Of a stretch of DNA of 64,000 nucleotides, positions 1-8,350 are shown in pieces. Position numbers and translations under genes: made by a program. Source of the stretch: Anaerobacillus isosaccharinicus (GTDB lineage: Bacteria; Bacillota; Bacilli; Bacillales; Anaerobacillaceae); NCBI RefSeq assembly GCF_001866075.3, contig NZ_CP063356.1:1478164-1542163 (forward strand), read 5' to 3'. The notes below the pieces were generated by a model. That model worked only from the letters and a program-made list of their open reading frames with translations. It was not told the DNA's origin and ran no database searches. Each line of letters opens with the position of its first letter. The stretch's first letter is position 1.

Positions 1-1
1 A

Positions 2-883
2 AAAGGTGAAACGTTAGCTATTGTTGGAGAATCAGGCTCAGGAAAAAGTATTACATCCCTTTCGATTATGGGTCTTGTACCTAAACCAGGCGGTAAGATT
101 GTTGAGGGTGAAATCATTTTCGATGGTGCAGACTTAGTGTCATTAAGTGAAAATGAAATGTTTAAAGTTCGTGGAAATGACATCGCGATGATCTTTCAAG
201 AACCTATGTCATCACTAAATCCAGTTTTAACGATTGGTGAACAAATTACCGAAGTATTAATTTATCACAAGAAAATAACAAAAAAAGAAGCTAGGGCAAG
301 AGCGATCGAATTACTGAAAATTGTTGGTTTTGCTCGCGCGGAAGAAATGTTAGACGATTATCCGCACCGTTTGTCTGGTGGGATGAGACAAAGGGTTATG
401 ATTGCGATGGCAATGAGCTGTGATCCTAAGTTGTTAATTGCGGATGAGCCTACAACTGCACTTGATGTAACTGTACAAGCGCAAATTTTAGAATTAATGA
501 AGGAATTATCTAAAAAGTTTAGTTCTTCGATTATTTTAATTACTCATGACTTAGGGGTAGTTGCTGAGTTAGCTGATAGAGTACTAGTTATGTATGCTGG
601 ACAAGTAGTAGAAGAATCACCAATTGTTGAAATGTTTGACGCACCGCTACATCCTTACACTCAAGGGTTACTAAGCTCCGTACCAAAAATTGATGAAGAA
701 CAAGAAAGGCTTTCATCAATTGGCGGAAATGTTCCATCTCCAGATAACTTCCCGAAAGGTTGTCGCTTTTCAACACGTTGTGCTCATGTCATGGAAAAAT
801 GTTTGGAAAGTCAACCAGATTTAGTAGAAGTTTATCCAGGTCGCAAGTCGCGTTGCTTCTTGCATGAGGAAGGAGATAACTAA
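2..883 (+). CDS. appD: Oligopeptide ABC transporter ATP-binding protein AppD, copy 1 (5' truncated by window edge)
   Basis: ATPase that powers uptake of oligopeptides on the cytoplasmic face of the membrane. The reading frame is open from base 2, so the start codon lies outside the window; by comparison with the second copy about 35 residues are missing. Visible are the Walker A motif GESGSGKS (bases 26-50), the signature LSGGMRQR, Walker [13 protein letters not shown] and the switch His in LITHDLG. The C-terminal GCRFSTRC segment with conserved cysteines is typical of the oligopeptide_HPY domain of OppD/DppD/AppD. It is the first gene of a five-gene set in the order D-F-A-B-C, which matches the Bacillus subtilis app operon rather than opp (ABCDF). 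Substrate range cannot be read from sequence. Confidence 0.93.
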   Translation, partial: KGETLAIVGESGSGKSITSLSIMGLVPKPGGKIVEGEIIFDGADLVSLSENEMFKVRGNDIAMIFQEPMSSLNPVLTIGEQITEVLIYHKKITKKEARARAIELLKIVGFARAEEMLDDYPHRLSGGMRQRVMIAMAMSCDPKLLIADEPTTALDVTVQAQILELMKELSKKFSSSIILITHDLGVVAELADRVLVMYAGQVVEESPIVEMFDAPLHPYTQGLLSSVPKIDEEQERLSSIGGNVPSPDNFPKGCRFSTRCAHVMEKCLESQPDLVEVYPGRKSRCFLHEEGDN

Positions 884-885
884 AG

Positions 886-1905
886 ATGAGCAATGTTACA
901 TTAGACACTAGTAATAATTCAGTAGATCAAAAGAACTCAGATATTTTACTAGAAGTAAAGGGACTTAAGAAATATTTCCCGATAAAGTCTGGTATTCTTC
1001 AAAAAACAGTTGGTCATGTAAAAGCTGTTGATGATGTAAGTTTCTTCATTAAAAAAGGTGAAACATTTGGTCTAGTAGGAGAATCAGGTTGTGGGAAATC
1101 GACCACAGGGCGAACGATTATTCGTTTGTACGAACCAACAGAAGGAGAAATCCTTTTTGACGGCCAAGACCTTTCCGGTTTAAGTGAAAATCAATTAAAA
1201 CCTTATCGAAAAGATATTCAAATGGTATTCCAAGATCCTTATTCTTCATTAAATCCAAGGAAGACGGTTGGAACGATTTTAGAAGAGCCTTTTCGAGTTC
1301 ATAATTTATATTCGAAGCTAGAGCGTAAAGAAAGAGTAGAGCATTTACTAGATCGAGTTGGTTTAAATCCTCATTTACGAGATCGCTATCCACATGAGTT
1401 TTCAGGTGGACAACGTCAAAGAATTGGTATTGCTCGCGCATTAACGCTTAATCCAAAGTTGATTATCGGAGACGAACCAGTTTCAGCTCTAGATGTATCA
1501 ATACAATCACAAGTTTTAAATATTATGGATGATCTTCAAAAGGAATTTGGGTTAACGTATTTATTTATCGCCCATGATTTAGCTGTAGTTAAACATATCT
1601 CTGATCGAATTGGAGTCATGTACTTAGGTCGAATGATGGAAGTAACGGATAAAAAGACGTTGTATAGTAACCCACTTCATCCGTATACTCAAGCATTGCT
1701 TTCTGCGATCCCTAAAACTCATCCGAGTGAAGTAAAGCGAGAGAGAATTATCTTAAAGGGCGATGTTCCTAGCCCTGCAAATCCGCCAAAAGGCTGTGTA
1801 TTCCATACGCGTTGTCCTCAGGCAATGGACCATTGTAAAGAAGTCGTACCTATGTTAAAAGAGTTAGAGCCTGGTCACTTTGTTGCTTGCCACCTATACG
1901 AGTAG
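886..1905 (+). CDS. appF: Oligopeptide ABC transporter ATP-binding protein AppF, copy 1
   Basis: Second ATPase subunit, expected to form a heterodimer with AppD. The 339 residues carry Walker A ([12 protein letters not shown]), signature [10 protein letters not shown], Walker [13 protein letters not shown] and His switch IAHDLAV, followed by the C-terminal cysteine segment [12 protein letters not shown] common to OppF-type proteins. The start is two bases after the appD stop (with the GGAGAT ribosome site inside the end of appD), which implies translational coupling. A small inverted repeat (1919-1935) lies between this gene and appA, and may limit read-through or mark an mRNA processing point. 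Very similar to the copy at 7291-8298. Confidence 0.93.
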   Translation: MSNVTLDTSNNSVDQKNSDILLEVKGLKKYFPIKSGILQKTVGHVKAVDDVSFFIKKGETFGLVGESGCGKSTTGRTIIRLYEPTEGEILFDGQDLSGLSENQLKPYRKDIQMVFQDPYSSLNPRKTVGTILEEPFRVHNLYSKLERKERVEHLLDRVGLNPHLRDRYPHEFSGGQRQRIGIARALTLNPKLIIGDEPVSALDVSIQSQVLNIMDDLQKEFGLTYLFIAHDLAVVKHISDRIGVMYLGRMMEVTDKKTLYSNPLHPYTQALLSAIPKTHPSEVKRERIILKGDVPSPANPPKGCVFHTRCPQAMDHCKEVVPMLKELEPGHFVACHLYE

Positions 1906-1971
1906 TATGTGGCAAACAGTAGAGCCCAACTCTACACTATATTATAAAAATTTTTTAAGGGGGAAATACAC

Positions 1972-3639
1972 ATGAATTCAAAGAAGTCGTTATTAACACT
2001 TCTAAGCATGATTTTAATGTTATCTTTGTTTTTAGTAGCTTGTGGCGGAAACAACACACCTACAGAAACTGAAACACCAGCTCCTGGTGAGCAAACAGAT
2101 GGAGAGTCTACTGAAGATGCAACAAGCGGTGAGCCAAAACAAGGTGGAACCATTGTTTTAGGTTCTTCAGGTGAGCCAGTACTTTTCAACTCGCTTTACC
2201 ACCAAGATTCAGCGAGTGCTGATGTTACAGATTTAGTTTTCGCTGGTTTAATGCAAGCTAACGAAAATTTAGAAATGCAACCACTAATTGCAGCTGACTT
2301 CCCAGAGATTTCAGAAGATGGATTAGAATTCACTTATACTCTTCGTGAAGGAGTTCTTTTCCATGATGGAACTGAGTTAACTGCTGAAGATGTTGAGTTT
2401 ACGTATAGTATCTTCAAGCATGAAGACTATGCTGGTCCACGTGCAGGAAGCTTTGCTAACATGGAAAGCGTAGAAGCAACTGGTAAATATGAAGTGAAAT
2501 TCACTTTATCACAAGCAGATGCTAGTTTCCCTACTTTAGCTAGTTATGGTATCTTACCTAAGCATATTCTTGGCGACATTCCTGTTGCAGATTTAGGAGA
2601 ATATCAAGAGTTTAATATTAAAAATCCAATTGGTGCTGGTCCATTTAAATTTGTGAGCTGGACACAAGGTCAAAACTTAGCATTAGAAGCTTTTGAAGAT
2701 TACTTCGAAGGACGCCCGAATCTTGACAAAGTAACATTCCGTTTTGCTTCTGATTCGAATGCGTTAGTTTTATTAATGCAAACTGGAGATATTGATTGGA
2801 TGATCGCACCACCGTCTGAAATTCCAACAATTGAAACATTTAACCATGCAAAAATTTCTAACACATTAGCTTTACGTTATGACTACATTGGATGGAACTT
2901 ACAAAATCCATTATTCCAAGACGTAAAAGTTCGTCAAGCACTAACACATGCTATTGATCGTCAAGAAATCGTTGACACAATCATGGAAGGTAATGCAACA
3001 GTTGCTCATGCTCCGGTATCTCCACTTAGCTGGGCATACAATGACAATGTTCCTAAGTTCGATTATGATTTAGACAAAGCAAGTCAATTATTAGCAGAAG
3101 CTGGCTGGGAGCCAGGTGCTGATGGAATTCTTACTAAAGACGGCCAAAGATTTTCATTCACAATCCTTTCTAATGACGGAAACGTAGTACGTCGTGACAT
3201 CGGGATTATCGTTCAACAATATTTAGGTCAAATTGGTATCGAAGTGAAAGCTGAACAAATGGAGTGGGGCGCGTTCTTAGATAAGATCAACCCACCAAAC
3301 TATGACTTTGATGCAGTAGTATTAGCTTGGGGTCTAGCTCTTGATCCAGATCCAAGAGCAATCTGGCATTCATCAGAAATCGAAAATGGCTTAAATAACA
3401 TTAGCTATAGCAACCCTCGTGTTGATGAAATTGCAGACAGCAACAAGCAAATCATGGACCAAGCTGAACGTGCAGCAGCACTTGCAGAAGTATGGGAAAT
3501 TTTAGCTGAAGAGCAACCATACACTTACATGTACTACCCACAACAATTTATTTCACTAAGCAATAGAGTTCAAGGCTTTACACATCACCCACGTGTTAAC
3601 ATGTACAAAGTTAACGAGTGGTGGGTTGATAATAACTAA
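1972..3639 (+). CDS. appA: Oligopeptide-binding lipoprotein AppA, copy 1
   Basis: Extracytoplasmic solute-binding protein of the SBP_bac_5 family, 555 residues. The N-terminus has a Lys-rich stretch, a hydrophobic core and the lipobox LVAC at residues 21-24, so it should be lipid-anchored at Cys24. A short acidic, Thr/Glu-rich linker follows before the conserved GGTIVLGSSGEPVLFNSLYH start of the binding domain. Family landmarks include GAGPFKF, DVKVRQALTHAIDR and the C-terminal IWHSSEIENG region. A strong ribosome site (AAGGGGGAAA) precedes the ATG. It is about as long as B. subtilis AppA and captures peptides for the AppBC channel. Confidence 0.93.
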   Translation: MNSKKSLLTLLSMILMLSLFLVACGGNNTPTETETPAPGEQTDGESTEDATSGEPKQGGTIVLGSSGEPVLFNSLYHQDSASADVTDLVFAGLMQANENLEMQPLIAADFPEISEDGLEFTYTLREGVLFHDGTELTAEDVEFTYSIFKHEDYAGPRAGSFANMESVEATGKYEVKFTLSQADASFPTLASYGILPKHILGDIPVADLGEYQEFNIKNPIGAGPFKFVSWTQGQNLALEAFEDYFEGRPNLDKVTFRFASDSNALVLLMQTGDIDWMIAPPSEIPTIETFNHAKISNTLALRYDYIGWNLQNPLFQDVKVRQALTHAIDRQEIVDTIMEGNATVAHAPVSPLSWAYNDNVPKFDYDLDKASQLLAEAGWEPGADGILTKDGQRFSFTILSNDGNVVRRDIGIIVQQYLGQIGIEVKAEQMEWGAFLDKINPPNYDFDAVVLAWGLALDPDPRAIWHSSEIENGLNNISYSNPRVDEIADSNKQIMDQAERAAALAEVWEILAEEQPYTYMYYPQQFISLSNRVQGFTHHPRVNMYKVNEWWVDNN

Positions 3640-3658
3640 TGATCTATTGTGAGGATAA

Positions 3659-3679
3659 AAGGGGACCTTCCGTCCCCTT
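3659..3679 (+). terminator. GC-rich hairpin between appA and appB (copy 1)
   Basis: Inverted repeat AAGGGGAC-CTTCC-GTCCCCTT twenty bases after the appA stop. The 3' side is only moderately U-rich, so it may act as a partial terminator or an mRNA 3'-end stabiliser that keeps binding-protein mRNA in excess over permease mRNA. An analogous hairpin sits at the same place in copy 2. Confidence 0.6.
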
Positions 3680-3683
3680 ATTC

Positions 3684-3735
3684 CTTATACTTTTTAAAGG
3701 CTATAACTTCTGTTATGGATTTTATAAAGTATAAG
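3684..3735 (+). repeat. 10-bp inverted repeat in appA-appB gap
   Basis: CTTATACTTT (3684-3693) is exactly complementary to AAAGTATAAG (3726-3735), with a smaller ATAAC-ttct-GTTAT hairpin inside it. The RNA could therefore fold into a long extended hairpin directly upstream of the terminator-like hairpin at 3759-3786. No known riboswitch core was recognised in it. Confidence 0.5.
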
Positions 3736-3758
3736 AAAAACGAAGGCATTCGCTTTAG

Positions 3759-3786
3759 ACTTGGCGATGAGCCAAGTTTTTCTTTT
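3759..3786 (+). terminator. Rho-independent terminator-like hairpin just upstream of appB (copy 1)
   Basis: ACTTGGC-GATGA-GCCAAGT followed by TTTTCTTTT, ending about 26 bases before the appB start. It sits inside the operon, so complete termination would silence appBC; partial termination or conditional anti-termination is the likelier role. Confidence 0.65.
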
Positions 3787-3812
3787 AAATAACATGTAAG
3801 GGAGTAATGAAG

Positions 3813-4760
3813 ATGACTACGTATTTAATTCGCCGACTAGTGATGATGATTCCAATTCTTTTTGGAATATCAATTATCTCCTTTGCCATTATGTATGCGG
3901 CACCAGGGAAACCAGCGGTTATGAACTTAGACCCTGATATTTCTGTGGAAGACCGTGAGAAACAAATGGAGAAGTTAGGTTTAAATGATCCTGCGCATGT
4001 TCAATACCTTAGATGGATGGGCAATGTAGTTAAAGGAGACTTTGGTACTTCCTTTACAAAAAAACAACCTGTTAAAGACATGATCTTAGATCGTTTACCA
4101 AATACACTTATCTTAATGGTGTTTTCAACAATATTAGCTGTAATTATTGCGATACCATTTGGTGTAATTTCTGCTACCAAACAGTATTCTAAGTTAGACT
4201 ATGGGGTTACCATATCGTCATTCTTAGGACTTGCTACACCGAACTTTTGGTTAGGTTTAATGCTTATTATGTTTTTCTCAGTTCAGTTAGGTTGGACGCC
4301 CGTTGGCGGAGTAGCTACACTTGGAGCTGACTTTAGTTTATTAGATCGACTTCATCACTTAATCTTACCTGCAATCGTTCTTGCAACTGCAGATATGGCG
4401 GGACTTACTCGTTATACACGTTCAAGTATGCTAGAAGTAATTAACCAGGATTATATACGAACTGCACGCGCAAAAGGTTTCCGTGAGTCTACAGTTATTT
4501 ATAAACATGGCTTACGTAATGGACTTATTCCGATCATTACAATCTTTGGTTTAATGCTACCAACTTTCATTGGTGGATCAGTTATTGTTGAGTCGTTATT
4601 TAGCTGGCCAGGAATTGGGAAGTTATTTATTGATGCTACTTTTGAGAGAGATTACCCTGTAATTATGGCAATTACAATGTTCGGTGCCGTTCTTACAGTT
4701 CTTGGGAACCTAATAGCAGATATCCTTTATGCTGTCATGGATCCAAGGATCGAGTATTAG
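3813..4760 (+). CDS. appB: Oligopeptide ABC transporter permease AppB, copy 1
   Basis: Integral membrane permease of the DppB/OppB type, 315 residues from the chosen start. An in-frame ATG exists at 3807, but the ribosome site AAGGGAG (3798-3804) is only two bases from it and eight bases from the ATG at 3813, so 3813 is preferred (MTTYLIRRLVMM). The TM-rich protein has the usual N-terminal helix, periplasmic stretch, and the cytoplasmic EAA loop around [27 protein letters not shown] that contacts the ATPases. It partners AppC encoded 12 bases downstream. Confidence 0.92.
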   Translation: MTTYLIRRLVMMIPILFGISIISFAIMYAAPGKPAVMNLDPDISVEDREKQMEKLGLNDPAHVQYLRWMGNVVKGDFGTSFTKKQPVKDMILDRLPNTLILMVFSTILAVIIAIPFGVISATKQYSKLDYGVTISSFLGLATPNFWLGLMLIMFFSVQLGWTPVGGVATLGADFSLLDRLHHLILPAIVLATADMAGLTRYTRSSMLEVINQDYIRTARAKGFRESTVIYKHGLRNGLIPIITIFGLMLPTFIGGSVIVESLFSWPGIGKLFIDATFERDYPVIMAITMFGAVLTVLGNLIADILYAVMDPRIEY

Positions 4761-4772
4761 GAGGGGTGTCAA

Positions 4773-5687
4773 ATGGGAAAACCTGAATTAAATGTGAAGA
4801 ATAAACTTAATAATGTAGAACAAACTTTAGGGGAAAGACGATCCCTAACATCAATTATTGTTGCGAAATTCTTTCAAAATAAGCTGGCTGTTATTGGCTT
4901 AATTTTGTTAGTTATCATCGTAGGTAGCGCATTACTAGCGCCTTGGATTGCTCCACACGATCCCGACTTCCAAAACTTAAGAAACCGTTTAGCTGCACCA
5001 AGTGCTGAGTTTCTGTTAGGGACAGATCATTTAGGACGAGATATTTTTAGTCGCCTTTTATTCGGAGGAAGAGTCTCACTATTCGTAGGTTTTGTAGCGA
5101 TGGTAGGTGCTGTAACGATCGGAACAACTGTAGGGGCGGTAGCGGGATACTTCGGTGGTCTAGTTGATGCATTCTTAATGCGCCTAGTAGATATTATCAT
5201 TTCATTCCCGAATATCTTCTTATTAATAACATTGGTTGCTGTTCTTGAACCAAGTATTGATAAATTAATTATGGTATTTGCCTTCTTAAGTTGGACTGGA
5301 ACCGCACGTTTAGTTCGTGGTGAGTTCTTAACACTGAAGAAACGTGAATTTGTATTAGCAGCTCGTACAATTGGAATGTCGAATACACGAATTATCTTCG
5401 GCCAAATTTTACCGAGTGCGTTAGGTCCTGTCATAGTAGCAGCGACACTTGCAGTAGGTGGATTTATCTTAGCTGAGTCGGCGCTTAGTTTCCTCGGTTT
5501 AGGTGTGCAACCACCAACTTCTACATGGGGGAACATGCTGACGTACTCTCAAAGTGTAACGATTTTCAGAACGGCATGGTGGTATCCGACTTTCCCTGGT
5601 TTGATGATTTTACTGACAGTATTATCATTTAACTTTGTTGGTGATGGTTTACGTGATGCTCTAGATCCACGTGTTATTGAAAAATAA
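4773..5687 (+). CDS. appC: Oligopeptide ABC transporter permease AppC, copy 1
   Basis: Second channel subunit, 304 residues, DppC/OppC type. A cytoplasmic N-terminal tail (LGERRSLTSIIVAKFFQNKLA) precedes the first TM helix; the OppC signature [17 protein letters not shown] with [13 protein letters not shown] follows, and the EAA loop is at [26 protein letters not shown]. It closes the first transporter operon and is followed by a strong terminator. The copy at 11063-11977 is nearly identical from residue 40 onward. Confidence 0.92.
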   Translation: MGKPELNVKNKLNNVEQTLGERRSLTSIIVAKFFQNKLAVIGLILLVIIVGSALLAPWIAPHDPDFQNLRNRLAAPSAEFLLGTDHLGRDIFSRLLFGGRVSLFVGFVAMVGAVTIGTTVGAVAGYFGGLVDAFLMRLVDIIISFPNIFLLITLVAVLEPSIDKLIMVFAFLSWTGTARLVRGEFLTLKKREFVLAARTIGMSNTRIIFGQILPSALGPVIVAATLAVGGFILAESALSFLGLGVQPPTSTWGNMLTYSQSVTIFRTAWWYPTFPGLMILLTVLSFNFVGDGLRDALDPRVIEK

Positions 5688-5701
5688 ATCTAAACCTAAT
5701 A

Positions 5702-5743
5702 AATAGCTTACATAGTTTTTAATCTATGTAAGCTATTTTTTTT
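5702..5743 (+). terminator. Rho-independent terminator of app operon 1
   Basis: Perfect 14-bp stem AATAGCTTACATAG / CTATGTAAGCTATT with an 8-base loop, followed by a run of seven or more T. It separates the two tandem transporter operons. Confidence 0.92.
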
Positions 5744-6017
5744 ATTTATATGCCAATGTAATACAGTTAGGAAATATCAATATTATCTTTATATAGTGTT
5801 AAAGGAATATGTCCAGAGATGTCTATGCGACAAAGTTAATAGAAGGAAAGATCAATATACTATGGGTTGTACGTATGTAAAGTTACGGTCTGGGATATAT
5901 TACAAATGAATTTTTCACTAATCGTATAGTGTTAACCTTGATTCCATGTTAATATTATATTAGAAAAACAAATTAATGACACCGAATTTATTCAATTAAA
6001 AAAATATTTTAATTATT

Positions 6018-6068
6018 CCCGCTTGTTTTAATTATTTAAATATAATTATAAAAAACTGGCGGGTTTTT
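6018..6068 (+). terminator. Hairpin with T-run inside the app operon 2 leader
   Basis: CCCGC (6018-6022) pairs with GCGGG (6059-6063); the pairing continues imperfectly through TTGTTTTAATTAT and its partner, and TTTTT follows. It is either a remnant terminator or an attenuator of a transcript started upstream. The long AT loop makes strength uncertain. Confidence 0.45.
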
Positions 6069-6147
6069 GCTATATTAATAAAAACTCAAATGTATCACTG
6101 ATTATTCTTAAAATTCCCACAAACGAAAAAATACCAATTCTTTAACA

Positions 6148-6174
6148 TTGACAATTTTGTTACATTAATATAAT
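6148..6174 (+). promoter_or_regulatory. Possible sigma-A promoter of app operon 2
   Basis: TTGACA at 6148-6153 and TATAAT at 6169-6174, both perfect hexamers, but the 15-bp spacer is shorter than the preferred 17. It lies about 135 bases before the appD start, after the hairpin at 6018-6068. Confidence 0.5.
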
Positions 6175-6310
6175 ATTTTAAGCGTTACTCTATACTTTTA
6201 AACTATTAGCTCAAGGCTTGATAATAGTAATGTTGGCTTTTGCTACTATAATGATTAGCAATTGTAGATTAGTAGTAGAAAGTACGCTCTTAAGGTGGTG
6301 AATGCATAAG

Positions 6311-7291
6311 ATGTCTACATTATTAGAAGTTAAAAATTTAAAGACCCACTTCTTCGGTAAAAACAAAGTACTACCAGTTGTAGATGGCGTAGACTTTGAA
6401 GTGAAAAAAGGTGAAACATTAGCTATAGTTGGTGAATCAGGATCAGGTAAGAGTATTACTTCTCTTTCGATTATGGGTCTTGTGCCAAAACCAGGTGGGA
6501 AAATTGTTGACGGACAAATTATCTTCGATGGTACTGATTTAGTATCATTAAGTGAAAATGAGATGTTTAAAGTTCGTGGAAATGAAATTGCAATGATCTT
6601 CCAAGAACCAATGTCTTCATTAAATCCAGTTTTAACAATTGGTGAACAAATTACAGAAGTATTAATTTATCATAAGAAGTTAAGTAAAAAAGAAGCTCGA
6701 CTTAAAGCTGTAGAACTATTAAAAATTGTTGGGTTTGCTCGGGCTGAGGAAATTTTAGATGATTATCCACATCGTTTATCAGGTGGTATGAGACAAAGGG
6801 TAATGATTGCAATGGCGATGAGCTGTGACCCAAAGTTGTTAATTGCCGATGAGCCAACAACGGCATTGGACGTTACTGTTCAGGCACAAATACTAGAATT
6901 GATGAAAGACTTATCTGAGAAATTTAATTCTTCAATTATTTTGATTACACATGACCTTGGTGTAGTAGCAGAACTTGCTGACCGTGTCATTGTTATGTAC
7001 GCAGGACAAGTAGTTGAAGAGTCAGGGATTGTGGAAATGTTTGATAACCCACTACACCCTTATACAGCAGGACTATTAAATTCTGTTCCGAAAATCGATG
7101 AAGATCAAGAACGATTATCTTCGATTGGAGGAAATGTTCCTTCACCAGATAACTTCCCTAAGGGTTGTCGTTTCGCAACACGTTGTGAGCATGTTATGGA
7201 AAGATGTTTAGAAGAACAACCAATGTTAAAGGAAATAAAACCTGGCCGTAAATCACGTTGTTTTTTGCATGAGGAAGGAGGTAACCAATAA
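6311..7291 (+). CDS. appD: Oligopeptide ABC transporter ATP-binding protein AppD, copy 2
   Basis: Full-length 326-residue paralogue of the first gene of the window. The ATG at 6302 abuts the ribosome site AAGGTGG (6292-6298), so the in-frame ATG at 6311 ([15 protein letters not shown]) is the better start. Walker A GESGSGKS, signature LSGGMRQR, Walker [13 protein letters not shown] and the C-terminal GCRFATRC segment are intact. Nearly all differences from copy 1 are conservative or synonymous, indicating an old duplication under purifying selection rather than a decaying copy. Confidence 0.94.
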   Translation: MSTLLEVKNLKTHFFGKNKVLPVVDGVDFEVKKGETLAIVGESGSGKSITSLSIMGLVPKPGGKIVDGQIIFDGTDLVSLSENEMFKVRGNEIAMIFQEPMSSLNPVLTIGEQITEVLIYHKKLSKKEARLKAVELLKIVGFARAEEILDDYPHRLSGGMRQRVMIAMAMSCDPKLLIADEPTTALDVTVQAQILELMKDLSEKFNSSIILITHDLGVVAELADRVIVMYAGQVVEESGIVEMFDNPLHPYTAGLLNSVPKIDEDQERLSSIGGNVPSPDNFPKGCRFATRCEHVMERCLEEQPMLKEIKPGRKSRCFLHEEGGNQ

Positions 7292-8298
7292 TGACTACGA
7301 ATACTTTAATTAATTCAAAAACAGATAAAAGTGATATCTTACTTGAAGTTAATGGATTAAAAAAATATTTTCCAATAAAAGCGGGAATTCTCCAAAAAAC
7401 AGTAGGGAATGTTAAGGCTGTAGATGATGTTAGTTTTTTCATCAAAAAGGGAGAAACGTTTGGACTTGTTGGTGAATCTGGATGTGGTAAATCAACAACA
7501 GGAAGAACGATTATCCGCCTATATGAACCAACAGAAGGTGAAATTATATTTGAAGGACAAGACCTTTCAACGTTAAAGGAGAAAGAATTAAAACCTTATC
7601 GCAAGGATATTCAAATGGTTTTCCAAGATCCTTATTCTTCTTTAAACCCGAGAAAGACTGTCGGAACAATATTAGAAGAGCCGTTTGGGGTTCATAATTT
7701 ATATTCAAAAGCAGAACGAAAAGAACGAGTTGAGCATCTTTTAGACCGTGTAGGTTTAAATCCAACTTTACGTGACCGTTATCCGCATGAGTTTTCAGGT
7801 GGTCAACGTCAAAGAATTGGAATAGCCCGTGCTCTTACGCTGAACCCAAAATTAATTATTGGTGATGAGCCAGTGTCTGCATTAGATGTATCGATTCAAT
7901 CGCAAGTTCTAAATATTATGAACGATTTACAGAAGGAATTCGGCTTAACGTATCTATTTATTGCTCATGACTTGGCAGTAGTTAAGCATATATCTGACCG
8001 TATTGGTGTTATGTATTTAGGTCGAATGATGGAAGTTACTGACAAGAAAGCGTTATACAGTAACCCACTTCACCCGTATACTCAAGCATTACTTTCAGCT
8101 ATTCCTAAAACACATCCAAGTGAAGTGAAGCGCGAGAGAATTATTTTAAAAGGGGATGTACCAAGTCCTTCGAATCCACCTAAAGGCTGTGTATTCCATA
8201 CACGTTGTCCGCAGGCAATGGATCATTGTAAAGAAGCTGTTCCGGTCTTAAAAGAATTAGAACCTGGACATTTCGTTGCATGTCATTTATATAACTAA
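7291..8298 (+). CDS. appF: Oligopeptide ABC transporter ATP-binding protein AppF, copy 2
   Basis: 335-residue second ATPase of operon 2. The start overlaps the appD stop by one base (TAATG) with GGAGG upstream, so the two are translationally coupled. Walker [13 protein letters not shown], signature [10 protein letters not shown], Walker [13 protein letters not shown] and the C-terminal cysteine segment are conserved. The first 15 residues differ from copy 1 while the ATPase core is nearly the same. Confidence 0.94.
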   Translation: MTTNTLINSKTDKSDILLEVNGLKKYFPIKAGILQKTVGNVKAVDDVSFFIKKGETFGLVGESGCGKSTTGRTIIRLYEPTEGEIIFEGQDLSTLKEKELKPYRKDIQMVFQDPYSSLNPRKTVGTILEEPFGVHNLYSKAERKERVEHLLDRVGLNPTLRDRYPHEFSGGQRQRIGIARALTLNPKLIIGDEPVSALDVSIQSQVLNIMNDLQKEFGLTYLFIAHDLAVVKHISDRIGVMYLGRMMEVTDKKALYSNPLHPYTQALLSAIPKTHPSEVKRERIILKGDVPSPSNPPKGCVFHTRCPQAMDHCKEAVPVLKELEPGHFVACHLYN

Positions 8299-8350
8299 AA
8301 TGAACTTATAAATGACTAAATTAGAAAAAACTTATTAGGAGGAAACACAA

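Larger units (their letters stand above)
5744..6310 (+). other. Long AT-rich leader/intergenic region before app operon 2
   Basis: About 570 bases without a convincing coding region. It contains a hairpin (6018-6068) and a promoter-like pair (6148-6174), listed separately. The remainder shows no recognisable motif. No comparable region can be seen for copy 1, whose 5' end is outside the window. Confidence 0.5.

Noticed and set aside
3684-3812. Riboswitch in the appA-appB gap
   Set aside because: Hairpins are clear but no purine, lysine, T-box, cobalamin or c-di-AMP core could be matched, and an intra-operonic site would be unusual.
5027-5536. 169-codon open frame on the minus strand within appC copy 1
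   Set aside because: Antisense shadow of a conserved permease; a similar frame appears in the second copy because the coding sequences match.
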